Assembly: GCA_041621755.1 (NCBI GenBank)
Contig: JBFKAE010000020.1
Location: 1 to 28,063 of the forward strand
DNA: 28,063 nucleotides
Direction: 5' to 3'
Source of the DNA: Sphingosinicella sp041621755
GTDB taxonomy: Bacteria > Pseudomonadota > Alphaproteobacteria > Sphingomonadales > Sphingomonadaceae
Below, in pieces: positions 15,184 to 23,460 of this stretch. A program made the translations under genes and the position numbers. Position 1 is the stretch's first letter. Each line of letters begins with the position of its first letter. Under the pieces are notes generated by a model that was given only the letters and a program-made list of their open reading frames with translations, had not been told where the DNA came from and did no database searches.

Positions 15184-16838
15184 TCCGTTTTTGTCAGGTT
15201 CGCAGCAAGGTCTATGGCTGCGTCATAGTCGGACGCAAAGCGTACCGCGCCGCTTTTGGGGCCAAGCCCGGCCCGACGCAGCACCTGGGCAGGTTGTGGC
15301 TGGACATTGGCGAATATGATCGCCGTGTCCTTCATGTGTGCGATACGGACGAATTCGCGCATGGCTTCGGCACCGCTTGAATCGAGAAACGGGACGTCGC
15401 GCATGCGCAGGATAATGGCGCGCGGGCTGTCGCCGATACGCCGCAATGTTTCGACGAGTTCGCTGGCGACGCCAAAGAACAAGGGGCCGTTCATGCGAAA
15501 GACCTCGACATGCGGTGGCAGCATCTCGCGCTGGTGCGGGTCCTCGGATCCGTTTGCGGGCGTCGTGCTGATGGCGACTGTGCGGCTCATACGCTCCATG
15601 AACATCAGGCTGGCAAGGGTAACGCCGACGCCGATTGCCACTGTCAGGTCAACGAGCACGGTGAGCGCGAAAGTCAAAAGCAGCACCGTGCGATCGCCGA
15701 CAGGCATTCGGCCAATATGCGCGATGCGGTCATATTCGCTCATCCCCCAGGCGACCACGAACAATATAGCGGCGAGTGCAGCCATTGGCACAAAGGCCAT
15801 CAGCCGCGATCCAAACAGTATGAAGACGAGCAGGAACAGCGCGTGGAATATGCCGGAAAACGGCGTTCTGCCACCGGCGCGGATATTGGTTGCCGTGCGC
15901 GCGATGGCGCCCGTCGCAGGCAGGCCGCCGAACATGGCGGCGGCAAGATTGGCGACGCCTTGCCCGACCAGTTCCTGATTCGAACGATGGCGAAAGCCGG
16001 TCATGCCATCGGCGACGACCGCCGAAAGCAGGGCTTCGATCCCGGCGAGAAACGCAATGGTAAAAGCCGAGGGCAGAACTTCGACAGTTTTTTCGAGGCT
16101 GAGCGGCGGCATATGCGGCATGGGCAGGCCCGATGGCATGTCGGGAAAGCGCGAACCGATCGTGTCGACCGGCAGCCCTGCCAGCGCCACGACAGATGCT
16201 GCGGCCAGAACTGCAATCAGGAATGCGGGCAGGCGGGGCGCAAATCTGCGCAGGCCGACCAGCAAAGCGAGTGCGCCTGCGCCAATGGCAAAAGTTGCCG
16301 GGTCAAGCGTGGTGGCCGCCTCGAAATAGGCCTGCCATTTGGGCAAAAATTCGGCAGGTACATTGTCCATTTGGAGACCAAGGAAATCCTTGACCTGACT
16401 TGTGGCGATGATGAGCGCGATGCCGGCTGTAAAGCCGGTGACGACCGGATGGGGTACGAATTTGATCAGGTTGCCGAGCCGGGCATAGCCCGCCACGACA
16501 AGGATGAGGCCTGCCATCAGTGTGGCGAGCACCAGACCGTCATAACCGTGGCCCGCGATAATGTTGAAGACGACGACGACAAATGCGCCCGTCGGTCCGC
16601 CGATCTGAACCCGCGATCCGCCAAGCAGTGATATCAACAGCCCGGCGACAACCGCGGTAACAAGCGCTTTATCGGGCGATGCGCCGCTTGCGACGCCAAG
16701 CGCCATCGCCAGTGGCAGCGCCACAATTGCAACGGCAAGGCCAGCGAGTGCATCGCCGCGCAGATCGGAAAAACGATAGCCCTCTTGCAACACCGTAATC
16801 AATTTGGGTGTGAAACGGGCTGAGATACGGTCGCGCAT
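15180..16838 (-). CDS. SulP-family anion transporter with STAS domain
   Basis: A 552-residue inner-membrane transporter of the SLC26/SulP family. Roughly 10-14 hydrophobic segments fill residues 25-420. They include the hallmark region around GGPTGAF (helix 3) and the family motif PVVTGFTAG. A cytoplasmic STAS domain covers about 442-545, with the DVPFLDSSG nucleotide-binding-like loop (D486, S487, S488). Family members carry sulfate, bicarbonate, dicarboxylates or other anions. No carbonic anhydrase or sulfate-assimilation gene is adjacent to narrow the substrate. The ATG at 16838 lies 77 bases downstream of the orphan Fe-S subunit gene on the same strand. Confidence 0.94.
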   Translation of the reverse strand: MRDRISARFTPKLITVLQEGYRFSDLRGDALAGLAVAIVALPLAMALGVASGASPDKALVTAVVAGLLISLLGGSRVQIGGPTGAFVVVVFNIIAGHGYDGLVLATLMAGLILVVAGYARLGNLIKFVPHPVVTGFTAGIALIIATSQVKDFLGLQMDNVPAEFLPKWQAYFEAATTLDPATFAIGAGALALLVGLRRFAPRLPAFLIAVLAAASVVALAGLPVDTIGSRFPDMPSGLPMPHMPPLSLEKTVEVLPSAFTIAFLAGIEALLSAVVADGMTGFRHRSNQELVGQGVANLAAAMFGGLPATGAIARTATNIRAGGRTPFSGIFHALFLLVFILFGSRLMAFVPMAALAAILFVVAWGMSEYDRIAHIGRMPVGDRTVLLLTFALTVLVDLTVAIGVGVTLASLMFMERMSRTVAISTTPANGSEDPHQREMLPPHVEVFRMNGPLFFGVASELVETLRRIGDSPRAIILRMRDVPFLDSSGAEAMREFVRIAHMKDTAIIFANVQPQPAQVLRRAGLGPKSGAVRFASDYDAAIDLAANLTKTD

Positions 16839-16915
16839 TGCGATGTCCAGGAATTGATCTTGCGCACCAGATAAACGCGAATTGTGGCAGAATCATCCCA
16901 GCGGCGGGGGCGTGC

Positions 16916-17365
16916 TTAACCTTCTGCTGCGGCCCGCAGCACGGCTTTCTTGATGCGGGGATAGGTTCCGCAGCGGCATAAATTGGTGATACCGGCCTTG
17001 ATGTCGGCCTCGGTCGGTTTTGGTGTGTCCTTCAGGAAGGCCGCCGCCGCCATGATCATGCCCGACTGGCAATAGCCGCACTGGGGCACCTGTTCGGCGA
17101 TCCACGCCTTTTGCACGGGGTGGCTGCGGTCCTTCGACAGGCCTTCGATCGTGGTGACGAATGTGCCTTCAATGTCGCCGATATTGACCTGACAGCTACG
17201 TTGCGCCTCGCCGTCGATATGGACCGTGCACGCCCCGCACAGGCCTGCGCCGCAGCCATATTTTGTGCCTGTCAAATTCGACGCATCGCGCAGCGCCCAC
17301 AAAAGCGGCGTTTCGGGCGGCAGGTCAAAAGAGACAGGATTGCCGTTGATGGTGAATTTGGTCAT
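16916..17365 (-). CDS. (2Fe-2S)-binding subunit, isoquinoline 1-oxidoreductase alpha (IorA) type, orphan
   Basis: A 149-residue two-[2Fe-2S] electron-transfer subunit of the molybdenum hydroxylase family. The plant-ferredoxin-type cluster is bound by C38, C43, C46 and C58 (CGAGLCGAC). The second, all-helical domain supplies C96, C99, C130 and C132 (QCGYCQSGM and NLCRCGTY). All eight cysteines are intact. Such subunits normally work with a large molybdopterin subunit (IorB/AldH type) encoded immediately downstream, but the next gene here is the SulP transporter. The partner must be elsewhere or missing. The start at 17365 fits the family N-terminus. It is divergent from the isomerase gene with only 33 bases between the starts. 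Confidence 0.93.
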   Translation of the reverse strand: MTKFTINGNPVSFDLPPETPLLWALRDASNLTGTKYGCGAGLCGACTVHIDGEAQRSCQVNIGDIEGTFVTTIEGLSKDRSHPVQKAWIAEQVPQCGYCQSGMIMAAAAFLKDTPKPTEADIKAGITNLCRCGTYPRIKKAVLRAAAEG

Positions 17366-17398
17366 GACAGGTAAAGAAATAGACGGAAAGGGCGATGA

Positions 17399-18220
17399 AT
17401 GGAACTGGAAACACTCTCGCTTGACGTAAATGACGGCATTGCGCGCGTGACAATGGTGCGCGGCGAGGCGCTCAACACGATGACCGCGGCATTCTGGCGT
17501 GAAGTGATTGAAGTCTTTGCCGCTATCGAGAGTGACAGCCGTGTCCGCGCTGTGCTCCTTACGTCGACAGGCAAGCATTTTACCGCCGGGCTTGACCTTG
17601 GTTTTGTGGCAGGCGATGGCGGTATCGTTGGCGACAGTGGCGATCCGGCGCGCGCGCGCATGCGGTTCCTCCGCAAGGTCCGCAACATGCAGCAAAGCTT
17701 TACGGTTATCGACCAGTGCAAGGTACCGGTGATTGCGGTCATTCAGGGCGGCTGTATCGGCGGCGGCGTCGATCTTGTGACCGCATGCGATCTGCGTATT
17801 GGCACGCAGGACTGCTTTTTCACGATTCAGGAGGTCAATATCGGCATCGTCGCCGACGTTGGCACGCTGCAGCGCATTCCGCATTTATTGCCACAAGGCG
17901 TGGTGCGAGAGCTTGCCTATACCGGACGCCGCTTCATGGCCGAAGAGGCGGCGCATTACGGATTTCTGAACCGGGTGGAGGCCGATCACGACTCCGCGCT
18001 TGCCGCAGGTGAAGCGCTGGCGACAGAGATTGTGTCAAAGTCTCCGGTGGCGATATCGGGGATCAAAACCGTGCTCAACAGGGGGCGGGGGCAGTCGGTC
18101 GAAGAGGGGCTTGACTATGTAGCCGTCTGGAATGCCGCGTTTCTTGCCGGTGATGATATGGCCGAGGCGCTGGGCGCGCAGATGCAAAAACGCGCACCAA
18201 TATTCAAGGATATGGACTGA
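17399..18220 (+). CDS. Crotonase family; probable delta3,5-delta2,4-dienoyl-CoA isomerase
   Basis: A 273-residue enoyl-CoA hydratase/isomerase-superfamily enzyme. The oxyanion-hole segments are GKHFTAGLDL (about 59-68) and GGCIGGGVDL (about 117-126). D125, E145 and D153 line up with the three catalytic acidic residues D176, E196 and D204 of rat ECH1, with identical spacing (20 and 8). The ADVGTLQR segment around D153 is also shared. This supports a role in beta-oxidation of unsaturated fatty acids with odd-numbered double bonds. Other crotonase activities remain possible. GGAAAGGG lies ahead of the ATG at 17399. It is divergent from the orphan iorA-like gene and ends 134 bases before coxB. 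Confidence 0.9.
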   Translation: MELETLSLDVNDGIARVTMVRGEALNTMTAAFWREVIEVFAAIESDSRVRAVLLTSTGKHFTAGLDLGFVAGDGGIVGDSGDPARARMRFLRKVRNMQQSFTVIDQCKVPVIAVIQGGCIGGGVDLVTACDLRIGTQDCFFTIQEVNIGIVADVGTLQRIPHLLPQGVVRELAYTGRRFMAEEAAHYGFLNRVEADHDSALAAGEALATEIVSKSPVAISGIKTVLNRGRGQSVEEGLDYVAVWNAAFLAGDDMAEALGAQMQKRAPIFKDMD

Positions 18221-18258
18221 ACATGCTATAGACGCGCTTGCCTGCGGCAACCTAACGC

Positions 18259-18287
18259 TTGTGGGCGCTATGGGGCGTGACTATAAG
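18259..18287 (+). promoter_or_regulatory. Candidate promoter of the cox operon
   Basis: TTGTGG (18259-18264) and TATAAG (18282-18287) are separated by exactly 17 bases in the 134-base gap upstream of coxB. The -10 matches the sigma-70 consensus at five of six positions and the -35 at three of six. Transcription would begin near 18294 and give a leader of about 60 bases that includes the hairpin at 18306-18327. This is a motif-based prediction. Confidence 0.4.
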
Positions 18288-18305
18288 GCGCGCGAATTGA
18301 AACCC

Positions 18306-18327
18306 GCTGGCACGAGTCCGTGCCGGC
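18306..18327 (+). promoter_or_regulatory. Strong hairpin in the coxB leader
   Basis: GCTGGCACG (18306-18314) pairs with CGTGCCGGC (18319-18327) through nine base pairs, one of them G-U, around an AGTC tetraloop. No U-tract follows. It ends 27 bases before the coxB ATG, so it could act as a 5' leader structure that stabilises the mRNA or influences translation. It could also be the end of the upstream isomerase transcript. Confidence 0.45.
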
Positions 18328-18354
18328 CCTAGCTCATGTTGATATGGGGGACTG

Positions 18355-19299
18355 ATGCGAGGCTTGAGGACTTTGGCAATTGCAGGAATGCTGGCGTTTG
18401 GCGCCGGTTCTGCGGCTGCGCAGGACGTTGCGACCGGTGATGTTGCCGTAGAGACCGCGGTTGCGGCGCCAGCGATGCTGGCCAATGCCGGAACCGCGCC
18501 GGATGCTGCGTTCGGTCAGCCACTCGGTGGTTGGGAAATCCAGCCGCAGGTGACCGAACTTGGTCAGCGCGCTTCGGATTTCAACACGGCGCTTCTTATC
18601 ATCATGACGGTGATCACGGTCATCGTGTTCGCGTTGATGGCGTGGGCGATGGTCCGCTTCCGGCGCAAAGCCAATCCGGTTCCGTCGAAAAATGCCCATA
18701 ATACGCTGATCGAAGTGATCTGGACCATCGTGCCTGTGCTGGTGCTGGTCGGGATCGCCATTCCTTCGTTCAAGCTGCTCGCCGCGCAATATGATCCGCC
18801 CGAAGCTGACCTCACCATCAAGGCGGTCGGGCATCAGTGGTACTGGAGCTATGAATATCCCGATCAGGGTGACTTTGGCTTCGATGCTGTCATGCTGAGC
18901 GATGACGAAGCCGTTGCCGCAGGCGAGCCGAAATTGCTTGCCACCGATAATCGTGTCGTTGTGCCCGTGGGCGCGGTCGTCAAGGTGCTGGTGACATCCA
19001 CCGACGTTCTGCATAGCTGGGCGGTGCCTGCGTTCTGGGTGAAGATGGACGCGGTGCCGGGCAAGGTGAACGAGCTTTGGTTCAAAGCTGAAAAGGCCGG
19101 GCTGTATTACGGCCAGTGCTCTGAACTTTGCGGCACAAAGCACGGGTTCATGCCGATTGCGGTTGAAGTCGTCAGTCAGGACAAGTTCGATGCATGGGTC
19201 GCCGCACGTCAGGCCGATGCCGGGATCGACGTGTCGTCGTCCGATGCCGACGTCGATGCCGAACCTGCGGTCGACGCCGCTCAAACCACAACGCTTTAA
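18355..19299 (+). CDS. coxB: Cytochrome c oxidase subunit II
   Basis: A 314-residue subunit of the aa3-type oxidase that takes electrons from cytochrome c through its CuA centre. It has a signal sequence to about residue 22, an Ala-rich spacer, two membrane helices (about 80-100 and 120-142) and a periplasmic cupredoxin domain. The aromatic WYWSYEYP patch is at 162-169, and the CuA ligands are H220, C255, E257, C259, H263 and M266. No C-terminal cytochrome c domain is present, so it is not a caa3 type. A GGGGG tract lies just upstream of the ATG. It is the first gene of the operon, 26 bases before coxA. Confidence 0.97.
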   Translation: MRGLRTLAIAGMLAFGAGSAAAQDVATGDVAVETAVAAPAMLANAGTAPDAAFGQPLGGWEIQPQVTELGQRASDFNTALLIIMTVITVIVFALMAWAMVRFRRKANPVPSKNAHNTLIEVIWTIVPVLVLVGIAIPSFKLLAAQYDPPEADLTIKAVGHQWYWSYEYPDQGDFGFDAVMLSDDEAVAAGEPKLLATDNRVVVPVGAVVKVLVTSTDVLHSWAVPAFWVKMDAVPGKVNELWFKAEKAGLYYGQCSELCGTKHGFMPIAVEVVSQDKFDAWVAARQADAGIDVSSSDADVDAEPAVDAAQTTTL

Positions 19300-19325
19300 G
19301 ATTCAAGTCCGGGTAGGAACGATAC

Positions 19326-20984
19326 ATGGCCGAGACAACCGCCGATAATTTTGACGCCTATGCGCAGGACGCGCATGGCCACGACGCCGACCACAAGCCG
19401 GGCTTTGTTGCACGCTGGTTCTTTTCGACGAACCACAAGGATATCGGGACGCTGTACCTGATTTTCGCGATTGTCGCGGGGATCATCGGTGGCGCGATTT
19501 CGGGTCTGATGCGGCTCGAACTGGCGCAGCCGGGGATGCAGTATATTCCTGAATGGGTGGGCGGCAATCTTGATGCGGCCTATCATATGTGGAACGTCTT
19601 TATCACCGCGCACGGCCTGATCATGGTGTTCTTCATGGTCATGCCCGCGATGATCGGCGGCTTTGGCAACTGGTTCGTGCCGATCATGATCGGCGCACCC
19701 GACATGGCCTTCCCGCGCATGAACAACATCTCGTTCTGGCTGCTGGTGCCTGCTTTCCTTTTGCTTCTGGCATCACAATTTGTCGAAGGCCCAAGCGGCT
19801 TTAACGGTGCAGGCACGGGCTGGACGGTTTATCCGACGCTTTCGACGGCCGGGCATCCCGGGCCTTCGGTCGACCTTGCAATCTTCTCGCTGCACATTGC
19901 CGGCGCATCGTCGATTCTGGGTGCGATCAACTTCATCACGACGATTTTCAACATGCGCGCGCCGGGCATGACGCTGCACAAGATGCCGCTCTTCGTCTGG
20001 TCGATCCTGGTGACGGCATGGCTGCTCCTTTTGTCGCTGCCAGTGCTTGCCGGTGCGATCACGATGCTTCTGACCGACCGTAATTTCGGAACGACGTTCT
20101 TCGATCCGGCAGGTGGCGGCGATCCGGTGCTCTACCAGCATCTGTTCTGGTTCTTCGGGCATCCTGAAGTCTACATCATGATTTTGCCGGGCTTTGGCAT
20201 TGTCAGCCAGGTGATTTCGACGTTCAGCCGCAAGCCGGCCTTTGGCTATCTCGGCATGGCCTATGCCATGGTCGCGATCGGCTTCATCGGTTTCATCGTC
20301 TGGGCGCACCACATGTATACGGTGGGCATGGATGTCGATGTGAAGCTCTATTTCACGGCGGCAACGATGATCATCGCGGTGCCGACCGGCATCAAGATCT
20401 TCTCGTGGGTCGCAACGATGTGGGGCGGTTCGTTGACCTTTGAAACGCCAATGTTGTGGGCAATCGGGTTCATCATCATGTTCACGCTTGGTGGTGTGAC
20501 GGGTGTTGTGCTCTCGAACGCAGGCGTCGATACGATCATGCACGACACATATTATGTCGTCGCGCATTTCCACTATGTTCTGTCGCTTGGCGCGGTCTTC
20601 GCGCTGTTTTCCGCCTGGTATTACTGGTGGCCGAAAATTACCGGCAAGATGTATTCCGAACTGCTCGGCAAATTGCACTTCTGGATCTTTTTCATCGGCG
20701 TCAACGTGCTGTTCTTCCCGATGCACTTCCTTGGGCAGGACGGTATGCCACGGCGTATCCCCGATTACCCTGAACAGTTCGCGCATTATAACGAGATCGC
20801 GAGCTATGGGTATCTGATCATGCTCTTTGGCATGGTGTTCTTCTTCCTGAGCATCATCGTTTCGCTGGTTGCAGGCAAGAAAGCGCCGAACAACCCGTGG
20901 GGTGAAGGCGCAACGACGCTTGAATGGACGCTGTCCTCGCCGCCGCCGTACCACCAGTTTGAAACTCTGCCCGAGATCAAATAG
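19326..20984 (+). CDS. coxA: Cytochrome c oxidase subunit I
   Basis: A 552-residue catalytic subunit carrying low-spin haem a and the haem a3-CuB oxygen-reducing site. Ligands are visible: H96 and H416 for haem a, H414 for haem a3, and H279, H328 and H329 for CuB, with the cross-linked Y283 in GHPEVY. Proton-channel residues of an A1-type oxidase are present: D126 (D channel entrance), E281 and K357 (K channel, TGIKIFS). Twelve membrane helices are expected. AGGA precedes the ATG. Its TAG stop shares one base with the GTG start of ctaB. Confidence 0.98.
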   Translation: MAETTADNFDAYAQDAHGHDADHKPGFVARWFFSTNHKDIGTLYLIFAIVAGIIGGAISGLMRLELAQPGMQYIPEWVGGNLDAAYHMWNVFITAHGLIMVFFMVMPAMIGGFGNWFVPIMIGAPDMAFPRMNNISFWLLVPAFLLLLASQFVEGPSGFNGAGTGWTVYPTLSTAGHPGPSVDLAIFSLHIAGASSILGAINFITTIFNMRAPGMTLHKMPLFVWSILVTAWLLLLSLPVLAGAITMLLTDRNFGTTFFDPAGGGDPVLYQHLFWFFGHPEVYIMILPGFGIVSQVISTFSRKPAFGYLGMAYAMVAIGFIGFIVWAHHMYTVGMDVDVKLYFTAATMIIAVPTGIKIFSWVATMWGGSLTFETPMLWAIGFIIMFTLGGVTGVVLSNAGVDTIMHDTYYVVAHFHYVLSLGAVFALFSAWYYWWPKITGKMYSELLGKLHFWIFFIGVNVLFFPMHFLGQDGMPRRIPDYPEQFAHYNEIASYGYLIMLFGMVFFFLSIIVSLVAGKKAPNNPWGEGATTLEWTLSSPPPYHQFETLPEIK

Positions 20985-21901
20985 TGGCAAGTTCGCCTGC
21001 AGTATCGGTGCTGCCAGACGCAGGGTTCGCGGATTGGCGTGATTATTTCGCGCTGTTGAAGCCGCGGGTGATAACACTTGTTGTTTTCACCGGCCTTTGC
21101 GGGTTGCTGGCCGCGCCCGGTACGATCCATCCGGTGATCGGCTTTACCGCGGTGCTTTGCATCGCGGTCGCCGCCGGAGCGGCAGGCGCGCTCAACATGT
21201 GGTACGAGGCGGATATTGACGCGCGTATGGCACGTACGGCGGACCGACCGATCCCCGCCGGACGTATTGAACCTGCCTCTGCATTTGGTTTTGCGGTCAG
21301 TCTTGCCGTGGGCGCAGTGACGGTGATGGCGCTTGCGGTCAATTTTGTGGCCGCTGCGCTGCTGCTTGGCTCGATCCTGTTTTACGTTTTAATCTACACC
21401 GTCTGGCTGAAGCGTCGCACGCCACAGAATATTGTTATTGGCGGCGCAGCAGGGGCGTTTCCGCCCGTTATCGGCTGGGCGGCTGTGACCGGCGATGTCA
21501 CGGCATTGCCGATTTTGCTGTTCGCGATCATCTTCCTGTGGACACCGCCGCATTTCTGGGCGCTGGCGCTGTTTGTGAAGGGCGATTATGCGAAGGCGGG
21601 TGTGCCGATGTTGCCGGTGACGCACGGGCCGCGCGTGACGCGCAATCAGGTGCTGCTTTACACGTTGCCGCTGCTTCTTGCGAGCGTGCTGCCGTGGGCG
21701 CTTTCGCTGACAGGTGCGATCTATGGCCTTGCGGCATGCGCGCTTGGTGCTGTGTTCCTTGGGCTTGCCATAATGGTCTGGCGGAACGATGCCGTGGACC
21801 CGGACGCGATGCGGGCCGAACGGCGTCTGTTCGCCTTTTCCATCCTTTATCTTTTCGTGCTGTTCGGTGCGCTTGTTGCCGACAGGATGCTGCTCGCATG
21901 A
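20984..21901 (+). CDS. ctaB: Haem O synthase (protohaem IX farnesyltransferase)
   Basis: A 305-residue polytopic UbiA-superfamily prenyltransferase that farnesylates haem B to haem O, the precursor of haem A for coxA. The diphosphate-binding motif is N71-x3-E75-x-D77-x-D79 followed by RTADRPIP, a strong signature of the CyoE/CtaB branch. About nine hydrophobic helices are present. The start is a GTG at 20984 overlapping the coxA stop by one base. No better start lies nearby, and the N-terminal DYFALLKPRV segment is conserved. Its own stop overlaps the next ATG in ATGA. Confidence 0.96.
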   Translation: MASSPAVSVLPDAGFADWRDYFALLKPRVITLVVFTGLCGLLAAPGTIHPVIGFTAVLCIAVAAGAAGALNMWYEADIDARMARTADRPIPAGRIEPASAFGFAVSLAVGAVTVMALAVNFVAAALLLGSILFYVLIYTVWLKRRTPQNIVIGGAAGAFPPVIGWAAVTGDVTALPILLFAIIFLWTPPHFWALALFVKGDYAKAGVPMLPVTHGPRVTRNQVLLYTLPLLLASVLPWALSLTGAIYGLAACALGAVFLGLAIMVWRNDAVDPDAMRAERRLFAFSILYLFVLFGALVADRMLLA

Positions 21902-22023
21902 CCGATCGCGACGAAAAAAATGTAATCGATGCGCGTCGCCGCAACCGCAACTATGTGCTTGGCGGTGTGTTGCTTGGCTTTGCGATCCTGTTTTTTGCGA
22001 TCACCATCGTGAGGATGGGCTAG
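21898..22023 (+). CDS. 41-residue one-helix protein of the cox cluster (CoxF-like)
   Basis: A tiny open frame between ctaB and ctaG. The first ~18 residues are charged and rich in Asp, Glu, Arg and Lys (MTDRDEKNVIDARRRNRN). A single hydrophobic helix follows (about 19-38), ending IVRMG. The ATG overlaps the ctaB stop in ATGA, an AGGA lies about ten bases upstream, and ctaG begins five bases after the stop, so it is almost certainly translated with the operon. From memory, alphaproteobacterial oxidase clusters often have a short CoxF-like gene here. The charged-tail/helix layout also resembles CcoH- or subunit-IV-like small oxidase proteins. Its function is unknown; assembly or a small structural subunit is inference. 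Confidence 0.8.
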   Translation: MTDRDEKNVIDARRRNRNYVLGGVLLGFAILFFAITIVRMG

Positions 22024-22027
22024 GGAC

Positions 22028-22621
22028 ATGGCAGGCGGCAAAAAATTCACAGGCATGAGCGCAGCGGGCGTTGCGCTTGCCATGCTCGGTCTCGCATTTG
22101 CGAGCGTGCCGCTTTATCGTATTTTCTGTCAGGTCACAGGCTTTGGCGGCACGACACAGCGTGCCGAAGGGGCTGAAGCGCCGGGCGCGACCGACAAGAT
22201 CATCAGCGTGCGTTTCGATGCGAATATTTCGCCGGGCCTTGCCTGGAATTTCAAGCCGGTTGAAAGCCGGGCGACCGTACGCATTGGCGAGCGGAAGCTT
22301 GCCTTTTACGAAGCGACCAATCTGACCGACACGCCCATTACAGGCATGGCGACCTTCAACGTGTCGCCCGATACGGCAGGCGCCTATTTTGTAAAAATCG
22401 ACTGTTTCTGCTTTACGCAGCAAACACTGCAACCGCATCAGACGGTGCAGATGCCGGTTACATATTATATTGATCCGGAATTGCTGACCGACGCCGACGC
22501 AAGAAAGATCAAGGAAATCACGCTCAGCTATACATTCTTCCCAGCTGAGGCGGACACAGTTACAACAACGCAAACCACAGCCGCGCGCGCAGAGGCGCCC
22601 GCGACAGGACGACAGGGGTAA
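22028..22621 (+). CDS. ctaG: Cytochrome c oxidase assembly protein CtaG/Cox11
   Basis: A 197-residue copper chaperone that inserts CuB into subunit I. One N-terminal membrane helix (about 10-30) is followed by a periplasmic immunoglobulin-like domain. The copper-binding C126-F-C128-F motif and the following QQTLQPHQTVQMPV strand are classic for Cox11. A third conserved Cys, C34, lies just after the helix in RIFCQVTGFGGTTQ. Length is normal. AGGGAC lies immediately upstream of the ATG, and it is five bases from the microprotein and four from coxC, in the same transcript. Confidence 0.96.
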   Translation: MAGGKKFTGMSAAGVALAMLGLAFASVPLYRIFCQVTGFGGTTQRAEGAEAPGATDKIISVRFDANISPGLAWNFKPVESRATVRIGERKLAFYEATNLTDTPITGMATFNVSPDTAGAYFVKIDCFCFTQQTLQPHQTVQMPVTYYIDPELLTDADARKIKEITLSYTFFPAEADTVTTTQTTAARAEAPATGRQG

Positions 22622-22625
22622 ATCG

Positions 22626-23459
22626 ATGGCCGGTGCCAAAAATCACGACTTTCATATCGTCAATCCAAGCCCGTGGCCGCTGATCGGGGCGTTTTCCGCG
22701 CTCGCTATGGCAGCCGGCGGTGTCGCCTGGATGCATGATATCGCAGGCGGCGGTTGGGTGTTCTATGCCGGCCTTATCGGTGTGTTGTTCGTCATGTACA
22801 GCTGGTGGGCCGATGTCATTCATGAAGCCAATACCGGCGATCATACCCCCGTCGTGCAGCTTCACCACCGCTATGGCATGATCCTTTTCATCGCGTCCGA
22901 GGTCATGTTCTTCGTGGCGTGGTTTTGGGCCTATTTCGACGCATCGCTGTTTCCTTCGCCGGCTGAAGCGGTCGGCGGTGTCTGGCCGCCCAAGGGGATT
23001 GAGGTTCTTGATCCTTTTGTTTTCCCGCTGCTCAACACGCTGATCCTGCTGCTGTCGGGCACGACGGTCACCTGGGCGCACCATGCATTGATCCATGACG
23101 ACCGCGAAGGCCTGAAAAACGGTCTGTGGCTGACAATTGTGCTTGGCGTCTGTTTTTCGGCTGTTCAGGCGTATGAATATCAGCATGCTGCGTTCAGTTT
23201 TGCTGGCAATATTTATGGTTCGACCTTCTATATGGCGACCGGCTTTCACGGTTTTCATGTCTTCGTCGGCACGATCTTCCTGATCATCTGTTTGCTCCGC
23301 ACGTACAAAGGCGACTTTACGCCGCGTCACCATTTTGGTTTTGAAGCTGCGGCCTGGTATTGGCATTTCGTCGATGTTGTCTGGCTGTTCCTGTTCGTCG
23401 CGATCTATGTCTGGGGCAGCGATTTTGGCGCAGCCGTCATTCATGGTGCAGGGCACTAA
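22626..23459 (+). CDS. coxC: Cytochrome c oxidase subunit III
   Basis: A 277-residue membrane subunit with about seven helices, which binds lipids next to the oxygen path and stabilises turnover of subunit I. Typical segments are NPSPWPLIGAF at about 13-23, the HHRYGMILFIASEVMFFVAW region, and YWHFVDVVWLFLF near the C-terminus. AGGGGT precedes the ATG. The full subunit III places this as a complete aa3-type oxidase operon. One base after its stop begins the DUF983 gene. Confidence 0.97.
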   Translation: MAGAKNHDFHIVNPSPWPLIGAFSALAMAAGGVAWMHDIAGGGWVFYAGLIGVLFVMYSWWADVIHEANTGDHTPVVQLHHRYGMILFIASEVMFFVAWFWAYFDASLFPSPAEAVGGVWPPKGIEVLDPFVFPLLNTLILLLSGTTVTWAHHALIHDDREGLKNGLWLTIVLGVCFSAVQAYEYQHAAFSFAGNIYGSTFYMATGFHGFHVFVGTIFLIICLLRTYKGDFTPRHHFGFEAAAWYWHFVDVVWLFLFVAIYVWGSDFGAAVIHGAGH

Positions 23460-23460
23460 A

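Noticed and set aside
18334..19284. 316-residue open frame on the minus strand opposite coxB
   Set aside because: Antisense to coxB with all CuA ligands intact; His/Arg-rich composition indicates a shadow.
19773..21077. 434-residue open frame on the minus strand opposite coxA/ctaB
   Set aside because: It is antisense to two unambiguous oxidase genes and its product is rich in Arg, His and Asp with no fold-like pattern, typical of a shadow frame in GC-rich coding DNA.
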